In this document: positions 1-6,740 of the stretch, piece after piece
Layout: every line of letters starts with the position of its first letter
How positions within the stretch are numbered: the stretch's first letter is position 1
Source of the DNA: JANRKN01 sp033763435
GTDB taxonomy: Bacteria > Planctomycetota > Phycisphaerae > Phycisphaerales > UBA1924
DNA length: 16,614 bases
Direction: 5' to 3'
NCBI GenBank assembly: GCA_033763435.1
Contig: JANRKN010000047.1
Span: forward strand, 1 to 16,614
The notes under the pieces: model-generated
Database searches by the model: none
What the model was told of the DNA's origin: nothing
What the model saw: the letters and a program-made list of their open reading frames with translations, nothing else
Translations under genes and position numbers: made by a program

Positions 1-60
1 CGGTGGGGAACGGTGGGGAACGGTGAGAGATGGTGGGAATCGGTGGGGAATGGAGTGGGG
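1..60. repeat. G-rich 10-bp tandem repeat
   Basis: Five full 10-bp units fill 1-50. Three of them (1-10, 11-20, 41-50) read CGGTGGGGAA exactly; 21-30 and 31-40 are degenerate, and 51-60 is a further degenerate unit. The array begins at the window edge, so it may extend to the left. The unit length is not a multiple of three, which argues against a coding repeat. Several GGG/GGGG runs on the plus strand could allow a G-quadruplex in the leader of the next gene, although one loop would be long. The array ends directly against the AGGAG ribosome-binding site at 61-65. Confidence 0.8.
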
Positions 61-65
61 AGGAG
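61..65 (+). promoter_or_regulatory. Ribosome-binding site deciding the start of the anti-sigma-like gene
   Basis: AGGAG lies 8 nt before the ATG at 74. It favours that start over the upstream GTG at 23, which would translate the tandem repeat, and over the ATG at 95. Confidence 0.6.
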
Positions 66-73
66 CGTTGCGT

Positions 74-787
74 ATGACGACCGAAGGACCGAGGATGACG
101 ACGCCGCCGGACGATCTGCCCGATCGTGATGTGTTGATCTCGCGCATCGTCGACGGCCGGGCGACGCCTTCGGACTGGGGCGCGCTCGAGCACGTCTCGC
201 TGACGGACGGCACCGTGTGGCGCGACCTGGCGATGTCGCAGAAGCAGCACGTGCTGCTGAGCGCCGCCGCCGATCCGCTGCTCGCCCGCGCCGAACGCGT
301 GAATGTCCCCGACCCCAGCGCGCCGATCCGCCTCACGCCCGAACATCACGAGTCGAACCTGCACGCGCGGGGCCGGCGGTTCATGACCTGGGGCGGCTGG
401 GCCGCCGCGGCCGCGCTGGGCCTGGCGTACATCGGCGGCTTCGTGCCGCGCGCGCCGGAGATGATCGGCAATCAGGCCGCGCTCGGGCCGACGTTCCACA
501 CGCCCGAGCAGGCGCTCGCGGCGTACTACGAGCAGGGCCAGAAGCTCGGCACCGTCGTGGGCGAGGTGCCCCAGAAGGTGCTGCTGCAGTCCAGCCCCGT
601 CGAGGGCGGCGAGGGCTACGAGGTCGTGTTTGTCCGCCAGATCGTCGAGCGCGCCCGCGTGCCCTCGCTGTACTCGATCGGCTCGGACGAGCTGGGCAAC
701 CCCGCGCCGGTGCCGTTTACGCCGCCCACGCGCAACGCGACCATCGACAGCCGGACGGGCCGCGTCCGCTCGCCGCAGGGCCTGTAA
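74..787 (+). CDS. Anti-sigma-factor-like single-pass membrane protein
   Basis: The product is 237 aa. Residues 17-65 (DRDVLISRIVDGRATPSDW onward, with a Trp-Arg-Asp-Leu segment near 49-52) resemble the cytoplasmic N-terminal part of planctomycete anti-sigma-like proteins. No HxxxCxxC zinc motif is present. One transmembrane helix lies at about 103-124 (MTWGGWAAAAALGLAYIGG). A roughly 110-residue C-terminal part, probably periplasmic, follows without a recognised domain. The expected role is to hold a sigma factor at the membrane; a partner ECF sigma gene would lie upstream, outside the window. The start is the ATG preceded by AGGAG. The PDZ gene follows 136 bp downstream on the same strand. 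The family call rests on architecture and context rather than a diagnostic motif; a plain membrane protein of unknown function is the alternative. Confidence 0.6.
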   Translation: MTTEGPRMTTPPDDLPDRDVLISRIVDGRATPSDWGALEHVSLTDGTVWRDLAMSQKQHVLLSAAADPLLARAERVNVPDPSAPIRLTPEHHESNLHARGRRFMTWGGWAAAAALGLAYIGGFVPRAPEMIGNQAALGPTFHTPEQALAAYYEQGQKLGTVVGEVPQKVLLQSSPVEGGEGYEVVFVRQIVERARVPSLYSIGSDELGNPAPVPFTPPTRNATIDSRTGRVRSPQGL

Positions 788-796
788 CCCCCCCGC

Positions 797-822
797 GCCC
801 CGGGGCTGAAATGGCCCGGGGC
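797..822 (+). terminator. GC-rich stem-loop after the anti-sigma-like gene
   Basis: An 8-bp perfect stem pairs GCCCCGGG (797-804) with CCCGGGGC (815-822) around a 10-nt loop, just after the stop at 787. No T-tract follows, so it may be a weak terminator or only an mRNA 3'-end hairpin. Confidence 0.35.
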
Positions 823-923
823 CGATTCGGAACAATCGCGCATCGGCCGACGGTTTCGGGCCCGGTGCGCATCCAAACCCTTGGGCGCGCACAGACGCCC
901 GCCAAGTCGGGAGATCCAGCCTC

Positions 924-1598
924 ATGAACACGCGCATCACTCCGTCGTCTCCGTTCGCCTCGATCCGCCGGCTGCTGCTGGCCTCGGGCGCCGCGTGCGC
1001 GCTCATCGCGCCGGCCGCGCTCGCGCAGGGCCAGGCTGAGCATGAAGAGAACGTCATTCAGGGCGACTTCAACCGCCCGCTGAACGAGGCCGGCCAGCCC
1101 GCCGAGATCGGCGGCACCGCCAACAGCACCACGACGATCGTCGAGATCCGCGACGGGCAGAAGTTCCAGCTCGAGATCCGCAACGGGAACATCTCGGCCA
1201 AGGTCAACGACGAGCCGGTGCCCGCCGGGCGCGTGCAGCGTCAGGGCAACCGCGTCATCATCCGCGACGAGGCCGGCAAGGAACTCCACGCCTTCACCAT
1301 GCCGCGTCAGACGATGGGCCCGGCCGTCGTCCGGCGCATGAATCCCCTCGGCCAGACCAACCGCGGCGGGCAGCGCGGGGACATCTTCATCCCCGCCGAG
1401 CCGGTCGAGCCCCCGCCCGTGATGATCGGCATCACGATGGACGAGCCCCCCGCCGACGTCGCGCGCTTCCTGGGCCTTGACGAGAACACCGCGATCCAGG
1501 TCGGGCGCGTCACCGAGGGCCTCCCCGCCGCAAAGGCCGGGGTGCAGTCGGGCGACATCATCGTCTCGATCGACGGCGCCAAGCCCGCCAACCCCTAG
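924..1598 (+). CDS. Secreted PDZ-domain protein, N-terminal part, ended by an in-frame TAG
   Basis: The segment encodes 224 aa before TAG at codon 225. A Sec signal peptide covers residues 1-34 with an AALA/Q cleavage site. A beta-rich region (70-130) and a Gly/Pro linker follow. A PDZ domain then starts near residue 166 (MIGITMDEPPADVARFLGL) and includes the carboxylate-loop-type segment around GLPAAKAGVQSGDIIVSIDG at 199-218. The TAG falls inside the PDZ domain. The same frame stays open to 2264 and supplies the missing PDZ half, so the intact gene would be 924-2264, 446 aa. A GGGAG ribosome-binding site lies 10 nt before the ATG. The protein probably acts in the periplasm, either as a substrate-recognition or scaffolding factor; no protease domain is visible. 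It follows the anti-sigma-like gene and may be co-regulated with it. Truncation here would probably destroy the PDZ fold. Confidence 0.75.
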   Translation: MNTRITPSSPFASIRRLLLASGAACALIAPAALAQGQAEHEENVIQGDFNRPLNEAGQPAEIGGTANSTTTIVEIRDGQKFQLEIRNGNISAKVNDEPVPAGRVQRQGNRVIIRDEAGKELHAFTMPRQTMGPAVVRRMNPLGQTNRGGQRGDIFIPAEPVEPPPVMIGITMDEPPADVARFLGLDENTAIQVGRVTEGLPAAKAGVQSGDIIVSIDGAKPANP

Positions 1599-1739
1599 AA
1601 GCTCCGCGAGACGCTCAAGGCCAAGAAGGCCGGCGACAAGCTGGCGCTCGAGGTCGTCCGCAAGGGCGAGGGCAGCAAGACGCTGACGCTCGAACTGGTC
1701 GCGTTCGATCCCGCGAAGCTTTCCACGACCGTCGAGGGT

Positions 1740-2264
1740 GTGCCCGCGCTGCCCTGGGGCGACAACATGGCTCAGCGCTGGGAGGGCCTGGCCCGCTCGC
1801 TGCGTCAGGGTGTGCCCGGCGAGTCGCCCGAGTGGCTCCGCGAGAGCCTCAACGAGCTGGAGAAGGAACTCAACGAACTCAAGGCCGACCCGAACCTCCA
1901 GCCCGAGGCGCTGCGCAAGCGCGCCGAGGAGGGCATGGGCGAGGCGCTCGAAGCGCTGCGCCGGGCGGCCGAGGAACTCAAGCAGAACCCGCAGCTCCAA
2001 GGCCTGTTCGGGGGCGATGCGCAGGTGTTCACCATCCCCGCGCCCCCCAACGCGCCCGATGCGCCCGTCGCGCCCGACGCCGGTGGAGCGCAGAACCGGG
2101 CTCAGCGCGGCCTCACGTTCGCGCTGCCCGGGATGAGCGGCATGGCCGAGAAGATGAACCAGCGCGCCGAAGAGCTGAACAAGCGCATGGATGACCTGAA
2201 CAAGCGCATGGACGAGATGAACCAGCGGATGGACGCGCTGCTGAAGAAGCTCGAGAAGAACTGA
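1740..2264 (+). CDS. C-terminal part of the same PDZ/coiled-coil protein, beyond the TAG
   Basis: This is in the same frame as 924-1598. Codons 1599-1739 are also open and complete the PDZ domain (KLRETLKAKKAGDKLALEV, then a TLTLEL strand). The listed start is a GTG at 1740; an in-frame ATG at 1767 is another option, and neither has a convincing ribosome-binding site. This suggests that the segment was made by reading from 924 rather than by independent initiation. The product is acidic and helical (about residues 20-100), then has a Pro/Ala linker, then a C-terminal coiled coil built of 7-residue units. No other stop or frame disruption is seen over 222 codons. Whether it is expressed depends on how the TAG is resolved: sequence error, recent nonsense mutation or readthrough. 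Confidence 0.5.
   Translation: MPALPWGDNMAQRWEGLARSLRQGVPGESPEWLRESLNELEKELNELKADPNLQPEALRKRAEEGMGEALEALRRAAEELKQNPQLQGLFGGDAQVFTIPAPPNAPDAPVAPDAGGAQNRAQRGLTFALPGMSGMAEKMNQRAEELNKRMDDLNKRMDEMNQRMDALLKKLEKN
2157..2240 (+). repeat. 21-bp tandem repeat encoding coiled-coil heptads
   Basis: Four consecutive 21-bp units encode NQRAEEL, NKRMDDL, NKRMDEM and NQRMDAL, followed by LKKLEKN and the stop. Leu/Met recurs at fixed heptad positions, as expected for a left-handed coiled coil used for oligomerisation. Duplication of the 21-bp unit is the likely origin. Confidence 0.8.
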
Positions 2265-2379
2265 CCCACCGGCGCGGCACGCGCGCCGACAGCTCAGGCT
2301 CTCCGGATTCCGATGCGCCCCCGGCGGACACTCCACTCCTCCGCCCGCGGGCAGGACCCTCCGGATGCCACCTCACCAG

Positions 2380-2414
2380 GCCCGTGGGCTCACCCGCCCG
2401 CGGGCTTGTTTGTT
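2380..2414 (+). terminator. Strong intrinsic terminator after the PDZ gene
   Basis: A 10-bp stem pairs 2380-2389 (GCCCGTGGGC) with 2396-2405 (GCCCGCGGGC), with a single G-U wobble and a 6-nt loop. The T-rich tract TTGTTTGTT (2406-2414) follows at once. It ends only 21 nt before the methyltransferase ATG, so that gene needs its own promoter or depends on readthrough. Confidence 0.8.
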
Positions 2415-2420
2415 CTGCCG

Positions 2421-2426
2421 TATCCT
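2421..2426 (+). promoter_or_regulatory. Putative -10 element (TATCCT) of a leaderless methyltransferase mRNA
   Basis: TATCCT ends 9 nt before the ATG at 2436, and no Shine-Dalgarno sequence is present. The hexamer sits just after the terminator T-tract. No clear -35 element is visible. Transcription would begin at or a few bases before the start codon. Confidence 0.4.
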
Positions 2427-2435
2427 CGCGGTGCG

Positions 2436-3359
2436 ATGCCCAAGCCCTCGTTGAAGACCCGACTCAAGCGGTGGTGGAACTACTCCCAGCTCTCACGCCG
2501 GGGCCGATCGGCCGCCGAGTACGCCCGCGCGCGCAACACGCCCGGCATGATCTTCGACGACTTCGGGCGCGCGCTGGGCCGATCGATCGCCGCCAAGGAC
2601 TACGACTGGGGCCTCTCGCTCGCCGCGACGCCCGTCAACATCGTCCGCTACTTCGAGTTCGACTTCGTCGCGCGCCATCTCCCCGCGCCGACCGATGGCT
2701 CGCGCTGGCTCGATGTCTCGAGCCCGCGGCTGTTCTCCATGTGGGCCAGCCGCACGTTCCCCCAGGCGAGCGTGCGCTTTGCCAACCCCGACCCCGCTGA
2801 CGCGAACGCGACCAAGTACCTCGCCTCGTGCGCGGGGATCGACCGGCTCAGCATCGACGGGGCCGAGGTCGCCGCGCTCCGAGGTAGCGGGCCTTATCAG
2901 GCCATCTGGTCGATCTCCGTCATCGAGCACATCGACGGCGCATACACCGACGCCGACGCGATGCGCTGGCTCTACAACGAACTCGCGCCCGGCGGCCGGC
3001 TGCTCGTCACCCTGCCCGTCGACCGCGTGTACCGCGAAGACTTCCGCCCCGTCGATCACTACAACGGCGTGCAGCACGTCAACGAGAAGGGCGAGATCTT
3101 CTTCGCCCGCTTCTACGACCTCGCGCACCTTCAGCGCCGCGTGCTCGACGCGATGCCCAAGCCCCCCGACGCGATCGAATTCTGGGGCGAGAAAGTCGCC
3201 GGGCGCTACGCCGCGTACGAAAAGCGCTGGATCCGCGACGGCCTGCGCTGCACCGTCGACGACGCGCGCGAAATCGCCGACCACTATCAGAGCTATCCCG
3301 ACTGGGCCTCGATGCCCGGCAGCGGGATCGTCGGCCTGCGCTACGACAAGCCCGCCTGA
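2436..3359 (+). CDS. SAM-dependent methyltransferase-like protein, class I fold
   Basis: The product is 307 aa. A basic N-terminus (1-25) precedes a Rossmann-like core. Motif I is degenerate: residues 91-98 read WLDVSSPR where the usual glycine-rich loop E/DxGxGxG would be. The motif IV region is YQAIWSISVIEHI (154-166), and the post-IV region is LAPGGRLLVTLP (183-194); both are typical of methyltransferase_11-type enzymes. The C-terminus (GIVGLRYDKPA) is also typical of the fold. The ATG at 2436 is chosen because translation from the earlier in-frame ATG at 2313 would read through the terminator hairpin and because a TANNNT hexamer lies just upstream. Substrate is unknown. The gene is isolated: it has a terminator upstream and converges on the NIF3 gene 21 bp downstream. 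The altered SAM loop leaves open a non-catalytic role or a divergent enzyme. Confidence 0.7.
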   Translation: MPKPSLKTRLKRWWNYSQLSRRGRSAAEYARARNTPGMIFDDFGRALGRSIAAKDYDWGLSLAATPVNIVRYFEFDFVARHLPAPTDGSRWLDVSSPRLFSMWASRTFPQASVRFANPDPADANATKYLASCAGIDRLSIDGAEVAALRGSGPYQAIWSISVIEHIDGAYTDADAMRWLYNELAPGGRLLVTLPVDRVYREDFRPVDHYNGVQHVNEKGEIFFARFYDLAHLQRRVLDAMPKPPDAIEFWGEKVAGRYAAYEKRWIRDGLRCTVDDAREIADHYQSYPDWASMPGSGIVGLRYDKPA

Positions 3360-3380
3360 GCGCCCCCGGCTCGTCAAAGT

Positions 3381-4556
3381 TCACACCGTCACGAGCGGGT
3401 CCACGTCGGCCTGGCTGACCTCGACGCGCGCGCCGGGCAACTCTTGCCGCAGCCTCGCCGCGAGCCTCGGCAGATAGCCGCGCTCCGTCGAGGTGTGGTT
3501 GCCCAGAATCACGCTCATGCCCGAGTGCAGCGCTTCCATCACCTGATGATGGCGCATCTCGCCCGTGACGAAGACCTCGCACCCTTCTTTCTTGGCCGTC
3601 GCGAGCAGGCTCTCGCCCGCGCCGGGCACGACGCCGATGCGCGTGATGGGCCGATCGTCGCCCGAGATCGCCACGCGGATGCGGTCGCGCCCGATGTGCT
3701 TCTTGAGCCTTTGCGCCAGCTCGTGCAGGCTCGCGGGCCGGTCGAGCACAAGCCGTCGGCCCGCGCCGATGCCGCGCTCGGGCAGCGGGCTCAGCGCGAT
3801 CACATCGATCGCCGGCTCCTCGTACGGATGAAACCGCCGGAGCGTTTCGAGCGCGAGCGCCACGGCCGACTGCGCGCACACCATCTCCAGGCGCATCTCT
3901 TCGACCTGCTCAAACGCGCCCGCCTTCCCGGCCGCGGGGTTCGTGCCCGGATCGCCCATAAACGTTCCCGTGCCCGCCACGGCAAACGAGCAGAGCGAAT
4001 AGGCCCCGATGCGTCCCGCGCCCGCGGAGGCGAGCGCGCCACGGACCTGCTCGAGGTCTTTCGCGGGGACGAACGTGACGATCTTCACCCGCGCGCCGCT
4101 GCCCCCGCCGGGGATCGCGTCGTGGGGCACCAGCGCCTTGCAGTCGCCGGCGACTTTGCCCCCCTCGCCCGCGCCCGAGAGTCCTTCGCACAGCCAATCG
4201 CTGATGCCGCCCTTGACCGCATCGAGCGCGGTGTGAGGCGAATAAATCGCCAGCCCCGCGCCGATCGCGCGCAGCAGGATGCGCCCGCGGGAGGTTTCGT
4301 CGGTGAGCCGCGCGATCGGATCGAAGATCGGCGGGTGATACGCGACCACCGCGCCCACCTTCAGCCGCTCGGCCTCGTCGAGCACGCGCTCAGTCAGGTC
4401 GATCGTCAGCAGCACCCCCGGCGCGGTGCCCTCGGCCATCTTCCACACCAGCTCGCGCTGCGAATGCCCCACCAGCAGCCCCACCTTGTCCCACGACTCG
4501 GCGTGCTCCAGCGGCGCAATCCGCTCCATCGCCCGCACCAGATCGAGAACCTTCAT
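3381..4556 (-). CDS. NIF3/DUF34 (YbgI/YqfO) family metal-binding protein
   Basis: The product is 391 aa, the long form of the family. The N-terminal NIF3 half has ESWDKVGLLVG (20-30) and VVAYHPPIF (70-78). A middle insert (about 155-255, VKIVTFVPAKDLEQV to FHPYEEPAIDV) resembles the PII/CutA-like insert of YqfO. The C-terminal NIF3 half has TRIGVVPGAGES (305-316), VTGEMRHHQ (330-338) and LGNHTSTERG (351-360), which carry metal ligands. The first His of the family's HHP motif is Tyr73 here. Family members are annotated as GTP cyclohydrolase I type 2 homologues, but that activity is not general and the role is unsettled. The ATG at 4556 has an AAAGGA ribosome-binding site 7 nt upstream; a longer reading to 4643 would translate the 7-bp repeats. 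It is divergent from ispE. Confidence 0.85.
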   Translation of the reverse strand: MKVLDLVRAMERIAPLEHAESWDKVGLLVGHSQRELVWKMAEGTAPGVLLTIDLTERVLDEAERLKVGAVVAYHPPIFDPIARLTDETSRGRILLRAIGAGLAIYSPHTALDAVKGGISDWLCEGLSGAGEGGKVAGDCKALVPHDAIPGGGSGARVKIVTFVPAKDLEQVRGALASAGAGRIGAYSLCSFAVAGTGTFMGDPGTNPAAGKAGAFEQVEEMRLEMVCAQSAVALALETLRRFHPYEEPAIDVIALSPLPERGIGAGRRLVLDRPASLHELAQRLKKHIGRDRIRVAISGDDRPITRIGVVPGAGESLLATAKKEGCEVFVTGEMRHHQVMEALHSGMSVILGNHTSTERGYLPRLAARLRQELPGARVEVSQADVDPLVTV

Positions 4557-4581
4557 GGGGTGATCCTTTCCGGCGGAAGAG

Positions 4582-4684
4582 GCCAAGAGCCAAAGGGCCA
4601 GTAGCCAGTGGCCAGTGGCCACTGGCCGAGAGGTCGTCGCCATGGCGTGTCGTCTCCCCCACTGGCGATTGGCGACTGGCCACT
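4582..4684. repeat. 7-bp repeat clusters in inverted arrangement in the NIF3-ispE spacer
   Basis: The left cluster (4582-4627) is built of units starting GCCA: GCCAAGA, GCCAAAGG, GCCAGTA, GCCAGTG, GCCAGTG, GCCACTG. Within it 4610-4627 is a perfect 18-bp palindrome (GGCCAGTGG/CCACTGGCC). The right cluster (4660-4684) carries the reverse-complement form (CACTGGC, GATTGGC, GACTGGC, CACT). The two clusters can pair with few mismatches across a 32-bp spacer. The repeat is in a divergent promoter region, so it may affect both genes, or it may be a dispersed genome repeat. Confidence 0.8.
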
Positions 4685-4695
4685 CCCCTCCCCGG

Positions 4696-4701
4696 TATTG
4701 T
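4696..4701 (+). promoter_or_regulatory. Putative -10 element (TATTGT) of leaderless ispE mRNA
   Basis: TATTGT ends 7 nt before the ispE ATG at 4709, and there is no Shine-Dalgarno sequence. The right-hand 7-bp repeat cluster lies where a -35 region would be; no good -35 hexamer is visible. Confidence 0.45.
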
Positions 4702-4708
4702 TCACCCC

Positions 4709-5629
4709 ATGCTCACGCTCCGCGCCCCGGCCAAGGTCAATCTCGCGCTCGCGGTTTCGCCGCCCGAGCCGGCCGGGCCCCGCACGGGCTGGCACCGCAT
4801 TTCCTCGCTGTTTTCCGCGATCTCCCTCGCCGACACGCTGACCCTCAGCGAATCGCCCGAGTCGAGTTCGACCTTCGACATTCTCTGGGCCCCCGACGCG
4901 CCCCGGCCCTCGCTCATCGATTGGCCGCTGGAGAAAGACCTCACCGTTCGCGCCCACGCGTTGCTCGAACGCCACGCGGGCCGGCGCCTGCCCGTGCGCG
5001 CGCGGCTCGAGAAGCGCATCCCCGTCGGCGGCGGGCTCGGCGGCGGCTCCAGCAATGCCGCGGCCATGCTCCGCGGGCTCAATCATCTCTTCTCGCTCAA
5101 CATCCCTGCGCGCGAACTCGCATCACTCTCCGGCTCCCTCGGCTCCGACGTCGCGTTCTTTCTCGATCATGGCCCACGCGCCCGCACAATGGACGCCCCG
5201 CCGAGGCCCGCGATCGTCGAACACTTCGGCGACGCGATCGCCCGCGTCCCCTCGATCGCGGGCGAGGTGCGAAGCATGCTGCTGGTCTTTCCGCCCTTCG
5301 GCTGCGCGACGCCCGCGGTGTACAAGGCCTTCGACGCCCTGCCGCTCGCGCGCGCGGATCACACGCCGGGCTTCGATGAACGCGCGGGCATGGTCCGCGC
5401 GCTGGCGCGCGAGTGCCGGGCGGAATCACTCTTCAACGACCTGACACCCGCGGCCGCGCTCGTGCAGCCCGCGCTGACGCCCTTGATGAGCGAGCTGCGG
5501 ACGATGGCGCCGAACGTTCACATGACCGGCTCGGGCAGCACGCTGATGCTGTTCGGCGCGGGCACTCCCGACGCGGCCGCGCTCGAACGCCTCGGCTGCG
5601 CATGGTGCACCGTCACGCTGGTTGGTTGA
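4709..5629 (+). CDS. ispE: 4-diphosphocytidyl-2-C-methyl-D-erythritol kinase
   Basis: The product is 306 aa. IspE is a GHMP kinase that uses ATP to phosphorylate the 2-OH of CDP-ME in the MEP isoprenoid pathway; it is cytosolic. Motif 1 is PAKVNLAL (7-14, Lys9 catalytic position). Motif 2 is IPVGGGLGGGSSNAAAML (104-121), the ATP loop. GSDVAFFL (145-152) carries the catalytic Asp147. LFNDL is at 241-245, and motif 3 is MTGSGSTLMLFG (272-283). Between GSDVAFFL and the segment equivalent to the usual GxGE turn (VEHFGDAI, 170-177) there is an extra stretch of roughly 14 residues rich in Arg and Pro (155-168), and the usual GxG of that turn is not kept. All catalytic motifs are present, so activity is expected. 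The gene is leaderless by appearance, divergent from NIF3 and convergent with gmd 13 bp away. Confidence 0.92.
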   Translation: MLTLRAPAKVNLALAVSPPEPAGPRTGWHRISSLFSAISLADTLTLSESPESSSTFDILWAPDAPRPSLIDWPLEKDLTVRAHALLERHAGRRLPVRARLEKRIPVGGGLGGGSSNAAAMLRGLNHLFSLNIPARELASLSGSLGSDVAFFLDHGPRARTMDAPPRPAIVEHFGDAIARVPSIAGEVRSMLLVFPPFGCATPAVYKAFDALPLARADHTPGFDERAGMVRALARECRAESLFNDLTPAAALVQPALTPLMSELRTMAPNVHMTGSGSTLMLFGAGTPDAAALERLGCAWCTVTLVG

Positions 5630-5642
5630 ATCCGCCCGCGGC

Positions 5643-6740
5643 TTACTGGTCGTGGCCCTGCTGGTCGGGCATCTTGTGCCCGGCGTCCCGCAGCGTCTTC
5701 TCGCGCTTGGCGAGCTCGACGTCGTGGTCGACCATCATCTTCGCGAGCTGCTCGACGCTGGTCTCGGGCATCCAGCCCAGCTTCTTCTTCGCCTTGCTCG
5801 GGTCGCCCAGGAGCTGGTCGACCTCGGCCGGACGCAGATAGCGTGGGTCGAACGCCACGTGCTTCTCCCACGAGAGGCCCGCGTAGTCAAAGGCCATCTG
5901 CGCGAACTGCTTGACGGTGATCATGCGCCCGGTCGCGATCACGTAATCGTCCGGCGTGTCCTGCTGGAGCATCATCCACATCATCTTGACATAGTCGCCC
6001 GCGAAGCCCCAGTCGCGCTGCGAGTCCAGGTTGCCCAGGTAGACCTTGTCCTGCAGGCCCATCTTGATGCGACCGACCGCGCGGGTGATCTTGCGCGTGA
6101 CGAACGTCTCGCCGCGGCGCGGGCTCTCGTGGTTGAACAGAATGCCGCACGAGGCGTGCATCTTGTACGACTCGCGATAGTTCACCGTCGCCCAGTGCGC
6201 CATCACCTTCGCGCACGCGTACGGGCTGCGCGGATAGAACGGCGTCGTTTCCTTCTGAGGCACTTCCTGCACCAGCCCGTACTGCTCCGAGCTCGACGCC
6301 TGGTAGTACCGCACCTGCTGGCCCGACTCCTGCTGGAACTCACGCACCGCCTCGAGCAGACGCAGCGCGCCCATCGCGACCGTGTCGGCCGAGTACAGCG
6401 GCATGTCGAAGCTCACGCGCACGTGGCTCTGCGCGCCCAGGTTGTACACCTCGTGAGGCTTCACCTGCTGAACGAGCTTGGCCAGGTTGTTCGCGTCGCA
6501 CAGGTCGCCGTAGTGAAGCTTCAGCTTCGCGTTCTTCATGTGCGGGTCCGAGTAGATGTGCTCGACCCGGCTGGTGTTGAAGCTCGAGGACCGCCGGATC
6601 AGCCCGTGCACCTCATACCCCTTGCCGAGCAGAAACTCAGCGAGGTACGAGCCGTCCTGACCCGTGATGCCCGTGATCAGCGCGCGCTTCGCGCCGTTCG
6701 TGTTCTGGTTGGAGGCGTTGGACTGAGCGTTGGTCGTCAT
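5643..6740 (-). CDS. gmd: GDP-mannose 4,6-dehydratase
   Basis: The product is 365 aa. It converts GDP-D-mannose to GDP-4-keto-6-deoxymannose, the precursor of GDP-fucose, GDP-rhamnose or related sugars for surface polysaccharide; it is cytosolic. It is an extended short-chain dehydrogenase with the NADP loop GITGQDGSYLAEFLL (24-38) and the family stretch RRSSSFNTSRVEHIY (49-63). The catalytic region is SSSEQYG (149-155, where Ser takes the place of the common Thr), with YACAK at 174-178 providing Tyr and Lys. Other hallmarks are NHESPRRGETFVTRKI and NLDSQRDWGFAGDYV. There is an N-terminal extension of about 17 Asn/Thr/Ala-rich residues. The ATG at 6740 has GAGGA 8 nt upstream and is preferred over the reading from 6779. 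No fcl or rmd partner is next to it, so the next pathway step must be elsewhere. Confidence 0.95.
   Translation of the reverse strand: MTTNAQSNASNQNTNGAKRALITGITGQDGSYLAEFLLGKGYEVHGLIRRSSSFNTSRVEHIYSDPHMKNAKLKLHYGDLCDANNLAKLVQQVKPHEVYNLGAQSHVRVSFDMPLYSADTVAMGALRLLEAVREFQQESGQQVRYYQASSSEQYGLVQEVPQKETTPFYPRSPYACAKVMAHWATVNYRESYKMHASCGILFNHESPRRGETFVTRKITRAVGRIKMGLQDKVYLGNLDSQRDWGFAGDYVKMMWMMLQQDTPDDYVIATGRMITVKQFAQMAFDYAGLSWEKHVAFDPRYLRPAEVDQLLGDPSKAKKKLGWMPETSVEQLAKMMVDHDVELAKREKTLRDAGHKMPDQQGHDQ

Noticed and set aside
1..60. The 10-bp repeat as a CRISPR-like array
   Set aside because: The units are contiguous with no unique spacers and are far too short.
1596..1598. TAG decoded as pyrrolysine or by genetic code change
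   Set aside because: recR, bamA and the right-edge gene end in TAG, and no Pyl genes are seen here. Error, mutation or readthrough are simpler.
717..2336. A 539-codon open frame on the minus strand, antisense to the anti-sigma-like end and PDZ gene
   Set aside because: It is repetitive His/Leu/Arg/Ala-rich sequence, typical of the antisense shadow of GC-rich codons. The plus strand has signal peptide, PDZ and coiled-coil features.
3444..4604. A 386-codon plus-strand frame over the NIF3 gene
   Set aside because: It is His/Arg/Ala-rich shadow sequence; the minus strand encodes clear NIF3 motifs.
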